Positions 23,990 through 31,745 of a DNA stretch of 64,000 nt are shown here, piece by piece. The position numbers and the translations under genes were made by a program. Position 1 is the stretch's first letter. Every line of letters starts with the position of its first letter. Origin of the DNA: Frankia umida. GTDB lineage: Bacteria; Actinomycetota; Actinomycetes; Frankiales; Frankiaceae. The DNA is taken from the NCBI RefSeq assembly GCF_023242945.1, contig NZ_JALKFT010000003.1, positions 62,001-126,000 on the forward strand. Direction: 5' to 3'. A model generated the notes under the pieces. It was given only the letters and a program-made list of their open reading frames with translations, ran no database searches and was not told the origin of the DNA.

Positions 23990-24304
23990 GTGACCGTTGT
24001 GAAGATCAATGCCATCGAGGTTCCCGAGGGCGCCGGCCCCGAGCTGGAGAAGCGCTTCTCCAACCGCCTGCACGCGGTGGACGGCCAGCCCGGCTTCGTC
24101 TCGTTCGAGCTGCTGCGTCCGGTGAAGGGCGACAACCGCTACTTCGTCGTGACCCACTGGGACAGCGAGGAGTCCTTCCAGGCGTGGCTCACCGGCCCCG
24201 CCATGGAGGCCCACTCCGGCGAGCGTGCCCGCCCGGTCTCCTCCGGCGCGTCCCTGCTCGAGTTCGAGGTCGTCCAGCGCTCGGTGGCCGGCGACTCCGC
24301 GTAG
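23990..24304 (+). CDS. Antibiotic biosynthesis monooxygenase-fold (ABM) protein
   Basis: The 104-residue protein has the dimeric ferredoxin-like ABM pattern: KINAIEVPEGAGPELEKRFS, GQPGFVSFELLRPVKGDNRY and FVVTHWDSEESFQAWL. It resembles the HmoA/IsdG-like group that includes heme-degrading enzymes of actinobacteria. Whether it cleaves heme cannot be told from sequence alone. It appears leaderless from GTG 23990 and is followed by a bidirectional hairpin, so it is a single-gene unit. Confidence 0.88.
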   Translation: MTVVKINAIEVPEGAGPELEKRFSNRLHAVDGQPGFVSFELLRPVKGDNRYFVVTHWDSEESFQAWLTGPAMEAHSGERARPVSSGASLLEFEVVQRSVAGDSA

Positions 24305-24323
24305 CGCCGACCCCATCCGGCGG

Positions 24324-24368
24324 CCGGCCTGGGTTACGGAGCGGGGCATCCCATCCCACCCAGGCCGG
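24324..24368. terminator. Bidirectional terminator between ABM and HEPN genes
   Basis: CCGGCCTGGGT (24324-24334) pairs perfectly with ACCCAGGCCGG (24358-24368) between the converging genes. Confidence 0.6.
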
Positions 24369-24392
24369 TCGGCTGGCCGAACCGGACGCCAC

Positions 24393-24908
24393 TCAGTCCG
24401 GCCGGAACCGCAGGATGAACCAGTCCGCCGCCTCGCACGCCACCTTCTTCAACGCGAGCGCCTTGACCACACCGACACCTTCGTTCAACCCATGCGCGAT
24501 CTTGTTGCGACGGTCGACCAGGAACGCGAGCTCCCGGCGCAGCTCCTCGTCGTTCGCGTCGAAAAGCTCACGGAGCTCCTGCTTCAGGTCGGAGCCGAAA
24601 CGCCCGACGAACGCTTCCAGCGCGTCCGGCGTTGGATTCTGGGTCCGCTCCAGCCAGGCCAGCGAGAAGTTGCGGACAAGACCGTATGACTTGCTGCTCG
24701 TATAGGCCCGCGCGGTCTCGGCGACCGCCTGCTCGACATATCCGCAGCTTCTGATCACCAGCAGGCGAGCCAGCCAGGCCGCGGCCTCCTGATCATCCGC
24801 CCTGCTGGCTCGCTCCCGGACCAGGGATTCAAGCTCGGCGAGCCGCCTCGATATGAACACCACTTCCTGGGGCGGCCAGATCTGGCTTGCGGTAGCTGGT
24901 CTGGACAT
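24393..24908 (-). CDS. HEPN-domain protein, putative RNase (MAE_28990/MAE_18760-like)
   Basis: The 171-residue all-helical protein carries the HEPN signature R-x4-H at residues 134-139 (RRNKIAHG), preceded by acidic helices (FDANDEELRRELAFL). Its layout resembles the MAE_28990/MAE_18760 HEPN group found next to DUF262 proteins. HEPN proteins with this motif are often metal-independent RNases in toxin-antitoxin and abortive infection systems. The start codon directly abuts the upstream stop as TAGATG, so it is translationally coupled to the DUF262 gene. The substrate is unknown. The subfamily match is from memory and unverified. Confidence 0.8.
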   Translation of the reverse strand: MSRPATASQIWPPQEVVFISRRLAELESLVRERASRADDQEAAAWLARLLVIRSCGYVEQAVAETARAYTSSKSYGLVRNFSLAWLERTQNPTPDALEAFVGRFGSDLKQELRELFDANDEELRRELAFLVDRRNKIAHGLNEGVGVVKALALKKVACEAADWFILRFRPD

Positions 24909-26042
24909 CTATATCCGGGAGAAGACCGTGGTCGCCAACGCGAGCCGGGTCCGGACGCTTTCCTCATCCGCGGTGGCCCTGGCGATGACCTGTTCCAGGC
25001 CCGGCTCCTCGAGCAGTGTGTGGATCTGCCGTTTGATAGCGGCGGGAGTCGGCTCGGTGCCCACGTCCAGCCGTCGCGCGATCCCCACCAGGAGCGCCTC
25101 GGTCAGGGCCGCGTTCAACTGGCTGCCCCTGGCGCGCAGTGCGCTGCGCCCAGCCTTTTCGAGAATCAGCTCGGTCGCCCGCTCGAACCTGGAGGTCAGG
25201 ACATCCACCGGAAGGTCCTCCAGGTTCCGGTGGGCGCCCACGAAGTCATTGAGGTACTTTTTCAGCGGCCGGTGGTAGTTCCCCGGAGAAATATACAGCG
25301 CGATGAATCTCAGGACGATTTCCTGATCCCGCAGCCGCGGGGACATGGGACCGTACAGCGCACGCCAGGAAGGCGTCTCGTTCAGCTTGGTCAGAAACTC
25401 GATGAAACGGCCGGCGTAGAGCGCCACCCGGATCTCGTGCGGCGTCAGCTGGGTACCACCCGAGTTGAGACGTTCGAAGATCTGGTAGACCGCGTCAAGC
25501 GAGTCCCGGGTACCATCGGTCTTGACGACGGTCGCCTGGATGAAGGTGTTGTCAAGCGTCCGGCGAAGTTCCGGGCCCAGCGCCTTGTAGGTCAGGTCAC
25601 GAAATCTGGGCGCGACGTTCTGCAGGGCGAACTCACGTCCCCCGAAGATCCCGTTGTAGAAGGCGCTCAGCGTTCTGATCCGCTGCTGCCCGTCCAGGAC
25701 GAGATAGCGGCGGTCCTGCTGCTGAACGAGGAAGATTCCCGGGATGGGGTATCCCAGCAGCAGTGACTCGATGAACCGGTCCATCTGCGGACGCCGCCAC
25801 ACGAAGCGCCGCTGGAAGCCAGCCGTCTCGATGCTCGGGTCGTCGTTTCCGAAACTGGGCACGACGATGTCACCCCGGTCATGCCGGCGGACCAGACCCT
25901 CGACGTCGAAGTCCGTCCCGCTGTAGCTGATCTGCGCCGGGTCGGGATCGACCTCACTCAGCTCGGCGACATCCTCGTCACGGAGTTCCTCCGGCTCGAG
26001 GCTGTCATCCCGAAGCGGACCCTCAGAAGCGATCTGGTTCAC
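24909..26042 (-). CDS. DUF262 (GmrSD N-terminal-like, ParB-fold) protein
   Basis: The 377-residue protein has the DUF262 core: FQRRFVWRRPQMDRFIESLL (from residue 76), YPIPGIFLV, the nucleotide-binding motif LDGQQRIRTL (residues 116-125), and IFERLNSGGTQLTPHEIR. DUF262 is the ParB/Srx-fold NTPase half of type IV GmrSD restriction enzymes and of SspE. The usual C-terminal DUF1524 HNH nuclease is absent; the C-terminus is helical with no HNH motif. Instead a HEPN RNase-like partner follows with no gap. The N-terminal 40 residues are acidic. The pair looks like a nucleotide-controlled toxin or defence module. Confidence 0.88.
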   Translation of the reverse strand: MNQIASEGPLRDDSLEPEELRDEDVAELSEVDPDPAQISYSGTDFDVEGLVRRHDRGDIVVPSFGNDDPSIETAGFQRRFVWRRPQMDRFIESLLLGYPIPGIFLVQQQDRRYLVLDGQQRIRTLSAFYNGIFGGREFALQNVAPRFRDLTYKALGPELRRTLDNTFIQATVVKTDGTRDSLDAVYQIFERLNSGGTQLTPHEIRVALYAGRFIEFLTKLNETPSWRALYGPMSPRLRDQEIVLRFIALYISPGNYHRPLKKYLNDFVGAHRNLEDLPVDVLTSRFERATELILEKAGRSALRARGSQLNAALTEALLVGIARRLDVGTEPTPAAIKRQIHTLLEEPGLEQVIARATADEESVRTRLALATTVFSRI

Positions 26043-26417
26043 GTTCGCACCCTACGAGCCGAGCGGCGAAGCTCTTCACGATGACGCACAGGCGCGGTGC
26101 GGGCCAGAGCACCCGCCTCCGCCGGACTCACTGTGATCAGTTCGAACGACACATCCGCCATCCTAGCCCGCACTACTGCGGAACGTCCTTATGCGGTCAC
26201 ACCAGGACAACTAAACTCCAACCGTCGTGCGCGCCGCCCGAACGCACCCGTCGGCATCACCTTGCCCACACCAGCCGATCTGGCCGCGGGGCAGATGGGC
26301 TCCGGGATCCACCCGACCCCGGATGGCATGTAGCGGCCAACGGGTCACGACGATCTGCCCAGCTTGGTACGAACGCATCCACTCAGCCGCGCCTGATGGA
26401 TGGAGAGCCGAACAATC
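26043..26417. other. Intergenic region between DUF262 and DUF1772 genes
   Basis: This 375-base divergent region should hold promoters for both neighbours. No confident -10/-35 pair, operator or small gene is visible. Confidence 0.35.
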
Positions 26418-26879
26418 ATGGTCTCGGCCCTTGTCGTGATCTCCCTCGTTCTGACCGGCCTGGTCGCCGGCACGATGACCATCGGTCTGGTCGCCGTGCG
26501 GCCCGCGATGCACACCCTGCCCGCGACCACCTACGTGACCGTCAAGCAGGCGTTCGACGTCAGCTACCCGAAGTTCATGAAACCCCTGCAGATCACCAGT
26601 CTGTTCTCGACGGTCGCCCTCGCCGTAGCCGCCGCTGTGGCCGGCCCCGCCACCAGCGCCATCCTCGCCGCCATCGCCGCGGTGGCCGTCTTCACCAACA
26701 TCATCGTCACCGTCCGGGGCGACCTCCCCATCAACAACGCGATGGCCACCTGGAGTCCGGACGCGCCCCCCAGCGACTGGCAGTCCCACCGCGCCCGCTG
26801 GGACTTCTTCAACTCCATCCGCACGATCGCCGCTCTCACCGCCCTGGTCCTGCTCGCCCTGGCAGCCACCACGACCTGA
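26418..26879 (+). CDS. DUF1772 (anthrone oxygenase-like) integral membrane protein
   Basis: The 153-residue protein has four hydrophobic segments: the N-terminal ALVVISLVLTGLVAGTMTIG, two central ones and a C-terminal RTIAALTALVLLALA. It also has the DUF1772 features VRPAMHTLP, FDVSYPKFMKPL, VRGDLPINNAMATW and SHRARWDFFNSIRT. The family groups with small membrane proteins annotated as anthrone oxygenases, mostly of unknown function. ATG 26418 is preferred over 26400 because GGAGAG precedes it. It is unrelated by strand to the HEPN module. Confidence 0.8.
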   Translation: MVSALVVISLVLTGLVAGTMTIGLVAVRPAMHTLPATTYVTVKQAFDVSYPKFMKPLQITSLFSTVALAVAAAVAGPATSAILAAIAAVAVFTNIIVTVRGDLPINNAMATWSPDAPPSDWQSHRARWDFFNSIRTIAALTALVLLALAATTT

Positions 26880-26972
26880 CGCGTCTTCCTTATATCCGGG
26901 CGTCCCGAAAACCGCGAGGACGCCGTCTGGCCCCTGTCCCGGCAGCGCGCTTCCGATCGGGCCCCGGTCGGG

Positions 26973-27401
26973 TTAGGAATCGGCCGGCGACCGCAGGGAC
27001 TCCCAGGTGGCGGCAAGTTCTTCCGGACCGGCCTGGACGGCACTCCCTGCACGGCGCACCTGGTCACCGACATAGCGGGGTACCAGGTGGACGTGGAGGT
27101 GAAAGACCTCCTGGCCGGCCGCGGCACGGTTCGCCTGGGTAAGGGAGAGCCCGTCGGGCCGCAGCCGGTCGCGCAGCCGCCCGGCAACCCGATGGGCTGC
27201 CGCCATCACCTTCTGCGCGTCCTCGGAGCTGATACTCCACAGATCGTCGGCATGCGTTCTGGGCACGACCAGGGTGTGCCCCGGCGCCGCCGGCGAGATG
27301 TCGAGGAAGGACACCGTCCAGTCGTCCTGGTCGGTGATCCACGCCGGCGCGGCACCCGCCACGATGGCACAGAAAATGCACTGTCGAGTTTTCGGGTCCA
27401 C
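26973..27401 (-). CDS. HIT-family (histidine triad) nucleotide hydrolase
   Basis: The 142-residue protein starts at the GTG at 27401. It has the Cys-x-x-Cys start CIFCAIVAG, the LDISPAAPGHTLVVPRTHAD region and the histidine triad HLHVHLVPRY near residue 100. This architecture is that of HINT/HIT phosphoramidases, which hydrolyse AMP-lysine or dinucleotide substrates. It is monocistronic, and nothing nearby suggests a pathway. Confidence 0.93.
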   Translation of the reverse strand: MDPKTRQCIFCAIVAGAAPAWITDQDDWTVSFLDISPAAPGHTLVVPRTHADDLWSISSEDAQKVMAAAHRVAGRLRDRLRPDGLSLTQANRAAAGQEVFHLHVHLVPRYVGDQVRRAGSAVQAGPEELAATWESLRSPADS

Positions 27402-27720
27402 CGGCTGGACTCTCCCACGCGGACCCGCTCATGCGAACAGTCCCAGCAGTGGTGCGTACTCGCGACGGCGCCGCTGCCGGGTGACGGATCTCCCGCGGCC
27501 GGGTGGACACGTGGATCTACCTGAGACGGGCCGGCATCGGGCTCAGCACCGTGTGGGCATGCTCGATCACCCCTCGCCGGGCGGGCATGGCGCCAGACGA
27601 GACAGGGTCTGCGTGGCGGGCGTCACATCAGGGGTGGGCGACGGAACCCACTGCGTGGACCGATCAGAGAATATGCGGGTCGTGTCCGTTCCCATGCACA
27701 CCGGAGCAGGAGGCCGCGGA
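27402..27720. other. Intergenic region between HIT and acyl carrier protein genes
   Basis: No gene is supported in this 319-base divergent gap. The only clear signal is the GGAGG ribosome site at 27709-27713 serving the acyl carrier protein start. Confidence 0.4.
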
Positions 27721-27957
27721 ATGTCCACCGTCGAGGATCGCGTCAAGAACGTGGTTGTGGAGCAGCTGAACGTCACGTCGGAGGAGGTGACGAACAGCGC
27801 GTCGTTCGTCGAGGACCTGGGAGCGGACTCCCTGGACCTTGTCGAGCTGGGTGTGGCCCTGGAAGAGGAGTTCTCCATCGGTATCTCCGACGAGGACGCC
27901 GAGGAGATCAACACCGTGCAGGATGCCATCAACTGGATCAACGCACACCGACGGTAG
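27721..27957 (+). CDS. Acyl carrier protein
   Basis: The 78-residue acidic protein has the phosphopantetheine site Ser37 in GADSLDLVEL and the usual helix pattern (VEDRVKNVVVEQLNV at the start, EDAEEINTVQDAINWI at the end). Sequence and length are those of type II fatty-acid-type ACPs. It stands alone, without fabD/fabF/fabH neighbours, so it may serve a specialised lipid or polyketide route. ATG 27721 has GGAGG seven bases upstream; the open frame begins earlier but that part is non-coding. Confidence 0.93.
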   Translation: MSTVEDRVKNVVVEQLNVTSEEVTNSASFVEDLGADSLDLVELGVALEEEFSIGISDEDAEEINTVQDAINWINAHRR

Positions 27958-28079
27958 GGCGCTGTCGGGCTGTCCACCGCGATCCGCACGCCGTGGGACG
28001 ACGGCTCCTCGGACCTGATGGAGGGGATCCTGCTGCCGCCTGCGGGCGGCGCGGGACTGCGCCGGTGCCGGCCGCCGGC

Positions 28080-28285
28080 GACCAGTTGTCGAACGAGTAG
28101 AGCCCACGGTCGGCGGTCAGTATCTCGTCGCGGTTCAACCGCATGAGCAGGCCGCGGGCCAGGGTCTTCTCCCCGGTCGCCCAGCCGCCGACCTCGGTGG
28201 CCCAAAACGCGTGCGTGCCGCACTCGGCAGGAACAGCCAGAAAACGGTGCCCCGCGGAAATTCGCTGCCATCCGCGACGAATCAC
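28080..28285 (-). pseudogene. IS4-type transposase remnant
   Basis: The minus-strand translation contains GEKTLARGLLMRLNRDEIL, then TADRGLYSFDNW, which resembles the IS4-family transposase segment around the second catalytic Asp (xxADRGFYSFxxW). After the Trp the similarity is lost through frameshift or deletion, and neither the first Asp nor the final Glu is present. Boundaries are approximate; decayed sequence may reach about 27960. It marks past mobile-element activity next to the integrase remnant and the HEPN module. Confidence 0.6.
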
Positions 28286-28492
28286 CAGTGGTATCCGATC
28301 CCTGATCTCACCGAAATCATGGCCAGGCCATTTCCTGTCCGCTTACCGACATTGCCCATCCGATGACGGCGGTGGAAAAATAAAGGCGCCACCATGGTCG
28401 GGCAGACCCGCCGCTTCTTCTCCGCGCTTCCGCCCCACCCACCCGGAGACCGTGGTGAGAGCAGGCATTGGTGAGAGCAAACAGGAGGAACC

Positions 28493-29113
28493 ATGAGTCG
28501 CAGTGCACTGGCGAGCCGCAGGCAGATCCGCGCCTTCCGCGAGGGTCATTATGTGCTGCTGGTCGCCGAGGGCGATCTACCCACTCCCGGGTTCAACGTC
28601 GACATCACGCCGAGCCCACTGAAGATCTCTCCGCCGGAGTTCGAACTCCGGCGATACGCCCGGCCCGGCATCTTTCCGCAGATCGTCACGCCGTACCGGT
28701 ACGCGGAGGCGGTCCGCTTCCCCGAGGACCAGAACACGATCACGGTCATCCACGCCGACGGTGCAGACCATGTCGAGATCGAGCCCTGCGGACCCGAGCT
28801 CGCCGGCTATGCGGCCGCCGTCCGCGCCACATCCGGGCGCGAAGACCCTGCCAGCAGCAACTCCGGTGGCGCCACGTCCGACAGCGGCACCTCGACCACA
28901 GCGTTGGCCGCGGCGGACGAGGCCGTCGGGCTGTCTCCCACGCTCAGCTTTGACGACGCGTTCGCCAAGGCGCTGGCGAACCTGCCATCCGCCGGCAAGC
29001 CACCGCACCCCGATGCCCTCAGCCGCGTCGAGGTGAAGGAGATCAGCGGCCTGTTCGGCGGCTTCGCCGGCTTCCACCATCTCCTGGTTCGGGTGAGCCG
29101 GACAACGTCCTGA
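28493..29113 (+). CDS. Unknown two-part protein
   Basis: The 206-residue protein has an excellent ribosome site (AGGAGGA, 5 bases before the ATG), so it is a real gene. Residues 15-110 look like a beta-rich domain (EGHYVLLVAEGDLPTPGFNV, FPQIVTPYRYAEAVRFP). A Ser/Gly/Thr linker (about 115-145) follows, then a C-terminal module (LSFDDAFAKALANLPSAGK, RVEVKEISGLFGGFAGFHHL). I do not recognise the family; the C-terminal motif resembles small conserved hypothetical proteins of cyanobacteria and actinobacteria, from memory only. It lies between two mobile-element remnants. Confidence 0.75.
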   Translation: MSRSALASRRQIRAFREGHYVLLVAEGDLPTPGFNVDITPSPLKISPPEFELRRYARPGIFPQIVTPYRYAEAVRFPEDQNTITVIHADGADHVEIEPCGPELAGYAAAVRATSGREDPASSNSGGATSDSGTSTTALAAADEAVGLSPTLSFDDAFAKALANLPSAGKPPHPDALSRVEVKEISGLFGGFAGFHHLLVRVSRTTS

Positions 29114-29378
29114 CCCCAGCCCGACCCGCGGTCGTCAGGCACCACGGGGAGCCGATGCGCCGGCGCTGAAGGCCGCGTGCCGCCGGCGTTGAAGGCCCAC
29201 GTGACGCGTGGCCCTGGGATCAGGGCCGGGTGGGCAACGGTCGGGGCCGGACAACCCGGCCCGGACCCGCGAGCTCAGGCCATTCTTCCGAGCCGGCGCG
29301 CAGGAATCGCAGCAACACCTCGGAATCCGACCGCACAACGCCCACCATCGCCCCAGGCTCCACGTCCACGTCCACGTC

Positions 29379-29800
29379 CCGGCCGGCGCTGGCCTGCGCT
29401 GGTCGGATGTCGACCCGGACACCCGGACCTTGCGGGTTCAGTGGTCGGTGCAACGCGAGAACGATGAACTCCGGCTCGTCCAACCGAAGACCCGGAACTC
29501 ACGGCGTCCTCTTTCCGTCCCCACCGCGGCGCACGACGTGTTGAAGAGCTTCGAGCCAAGGATGATCTTCCGTGGCTACGGCTGCACGACCTTCACCACG
29601 CCTGTGCCACGGTCCTCCTGATGGCCGACGTCGGACCACGCACCACGATGGAGATCCTCGGCCCCATCACACCTCGGATGACCACGAAGCGCTACGGCGA
29701 CGCCTTCCCCGAATGCCTCCACGCCGCCGCGCTGGACGCCTTCCTGGCCAACGAGATCGACGAAGCCGAAGAAAACAGACTCCGGTTGGCTACACAGCGA
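29379..29800 (+). pseudogene. Decayed tyrosine integrase (C-terminal catalytic domain)
   Basis: Frame 1 encodes GLRWSDVDPDTRTLRVQWSV and VQPKTRNSRRPLSVP, the start of the integrase catalytic domain. After a deletion of roughly 50 residues and a frame change near 29560, another frame continues with WLRLHDLHHACATVLL, TMEILGPITPRMTTKRYGDA and FPE. The HxLRH Arg is replaced by His (HDLHHA) and the LGHS His by Pro (LGPI), while the Tyr remains (KRYG). The enzyme is therefore inactive. It sits about 110 bases beyond the 3' end of tRNA-Ala, the usual place of an island integrase. Confidence 0.8.
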
Positions 29801-29909
29801 CCTCAGGAAGCTGCCACGCCAGGAAGGGGGTCCGGGGATCGCCCCCCGGACCAGTATCGCGGCAGGCGAGAAGCCGCCCAAAGGACGGCAACTACGAGAA
29901 ATCAGCGCG

Positions 29910-29982
29910 TGGAGACGCGGGGATTTGAACCCCGAACCCCTGCCTTGCAAAGGCAGTGCTCTGCCAATTGAGCTACGCCCCC
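29910..29982 (-). tRNA. tRNA-Ala (anticodon TGC)
   Basis: The 73-base minus-strand gene begins GGGGGCGTAGCTCAATTGG and has the anticodon stem-loop GCCTTTGCAAAGG-like around TGC. Its T-arm is GGGGTTCAAATCCCC. The acceptor stem closes with CGTCTCC plus discriminator A, using two G-U pairs. The CCA end is not encoded, so it depends on the CCA-adding enzyme (a candidate is encoded at 61088). The integrase remnant lies just beyond its 3' end. Confidence 0.95.
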
Positions 29983-30183
29983 TTAGCCGCACCACCCGAC
30001 CACCGCACCATCCCGCGCGACGCGGGAGAGCGCGATCCTCGGAGCGGAACGCCTCTACAGACTACGGCATCCGTCCAGCATCCCGGCCGATGGGCTTCGA
30101 CGGGCCTGGGCCGGAACCCCGGTGGGCTGGGACCGCGGGTGGGCTGAGATCGCTGGTCGGCGAGGGTGGGGATCGGGGCGGGG

Positions 30184-30531
30184 TCAGAGTTCGACGATGC
30201 CCACGTCGAGGACGAGGGTGCCGGTGAGGCCTTCGGGGGCGGCCAGGTACAGGTCGACGCGGGTGGCGGGCGGGAGGTCCTCGATGACGCGCAGCGGGAT
30301 GTGCACCGAGGCGCGGGCGCCGATCGGGAAGTAGCGCATCGGGCGGCTGTCCCGCTGCAGGATCGCGCAGATCAGCTCGTCGGTGGAGTTACCGCCGCGG
30401 AAGTACAGGGGCTGGGCGGTGGTGCCGTCCGGGACGACGTAGGTGAAGGTGGGGCCGAGGGAGAACGGGGTGGCCAGGCCGCGGCCCTCGAACGCGACGA
30501 TGCCCTGGAGGAAACGTGCGGTGGTGAACAT
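30184..30531 (-). CDS. Conserved hypothetical protein
   Basis: The 115-residue protein starts at the ATG at 30531, where GGGAGG lies six bases upstream. It is beta-rich (LQGIVAFEGRGLATPFSLGP, then YVVPDGTTAQPLYFRGGNST, RYFPIGARASVHIPLRVIED, LVLDVGIVEL) with no transmembrane segment or catalytic motif I can identify. Similar short proteins occur in other actinobacteria. Function is unknown. It is transcribed divergently from the MDMPI-domain gene. Confidence 0.75.
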   Translation of the reverse strand: MFTTARFLQGIVAFEGRGLATPFSLGPTFTYVVPDGTTAQPLYFRGGNSTDELICAILQRDSRPMRYFPIGARASVHIPLRVIEDLPPATRVDLYLAAPEGLTGTLVLDVGIVEL

Positions 30532-30698
30532 GATCCGCCTCCCACCGGCTGTCCCGCGAACGTCGTCACGCCCAGGGTAGGTCACGGTGTCGGCCGTTCG
30601 GCCGGTCCCGTCGGTCACACGCCGGGACGGACCACTGATCTTCCCCGGTACGGCGTTTTCGTCTGGCGTCGGCTGGCGGAAGAGGGGACCGTGGTGCT

Positions 30699-31583
30699 AT
30701 GGCTGCCCCCACCTCCTACCGTCCTGACCGACCCTCCGACGGCCGACCGGCCGATCCGAGCAGGCCGACCGACCTGACGGACCCTGGTCCGGTGCAGGAG
30801 TCCGGTGTCGCCGCGGCGCTGGCGGCGGCCGGGCCGGGCGCGGGGCCGGCGGGCTCGGGGTATCGACCCTCGGTCGTCCCGCATGATCTGCTGGCGGGGG
30901 TGACGGCGGCCCATCGTCGGCTCGTGGATCTGCTCGCTAACGTCGAGGACGAGGTGTTGCGGCGGCCGTGCGGGCTGCCGGGGTGGAGTGTGGCGCATCT
31001 GCTCACCCATCTGGCCCGTAACGCCGAGGGCCATGCGGGGATGGTGGAGGCCGCGTCCGCTGGCGGGGTCGGCGATCAGTATCCGGGTGGGCAGGCGCAG
31101 CGCGACGGCGACATCGAGGCCGGACGGGACGTGCCCGCCGCGGTCGCCCGGGTGGCGATCGCGGATTCGGTGGCTCGCCTGGAACGGGCGTGGGACGCGG
31201 TCACCGTCGACGGCTGGCGGACCGGGTACGGCAGGGTGAGTTCGTACGGCGTCACGTCGCTGGCCGATCTGCTCTTCCTGCGGTGGCGCGAGGTCGAGGT
31301 GCACCTGGTCGACCTGGAGCTGGCCGACCGCGGTGGACCCCGCTGGATGGATCTCGACGCGCCGTACCTCGACCTCGAATGGGCCTGGACGGTGCGTGGC
31401 CTGCCCGACCGGGTACCGCCGGAGTACACCGTGCTGCTGGCGCCGGGCGATCGGCCGTCCACCGCGGTGGGACGTGGGGAGCGGCTGGTCATCGTGGACG
31501 CCCCGACCGTCCCGGCGCTGGCCTGGTTGACGGGCCGCGAGCGCGGTGCCGACGACTGGCCGTCCCTCGGGCCCTGGGTGTGA
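30699..31583 (+). CDS. Maleylpyruvate isomerase/MDMPI N-terminal domain protein
   Basis: After a disordered Pro-rich leader of ~55 residues, the protein shows the DinB-like MDMPI metal-binding fold: VTAAHRRLVDLLANVEDEVL, RRPCGLPGWSVAHLLTHLAR with candidate metal His, and later LLFLRWREVEVHLVDLEL. Family members are mycothiol-dependent isomerases or transferases. The C-terminus (about 230-294) is the sterol-carrier-like half. Length 294. The substrate cannot be inferred from neighbours. Confidence 0.85.
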   Translation: MAAPTSYRPDRPSDGRPADPSRPTDLTDPGPVQESGVAAALAAAGPGAGPAGSGYRPSVVPHDLLAGVTAAHRRLVDLLANVEDEVLRRPCGLPGWSVAHLLTHLARNAEGHAGMVEAASAGGVGDQYPGGQAQRDGDIEAGRDVPAAVARVAIADSVARLERAWDAVTVDGWRTGYGRVSSYGVTSLADLLFLRWREVEVHLVDLELADRGGPRWMDLDAPYLDLEWAWTVRGLPDRVPPEYTVLLAPGDRPSTAVGRGERLVIVDAPTVPALAWLTGRERGADDWPSLGPWV

Positions 31584-31745
31584 GGCGCGTGGCGCCGGCG
31601 AGTAGTCGGGCGGGCGAGTAGCGACACATCGGGTGCGCCCGGCGATCGGGTGAACCACGGCGGGCGAGAGAATGCCCGCCGTGTCGGACAATACGGACAA
31701 CCTCCGGGTAGCCCCGCGTCACGAGCGCGACCGGCGGGTCGCCGC

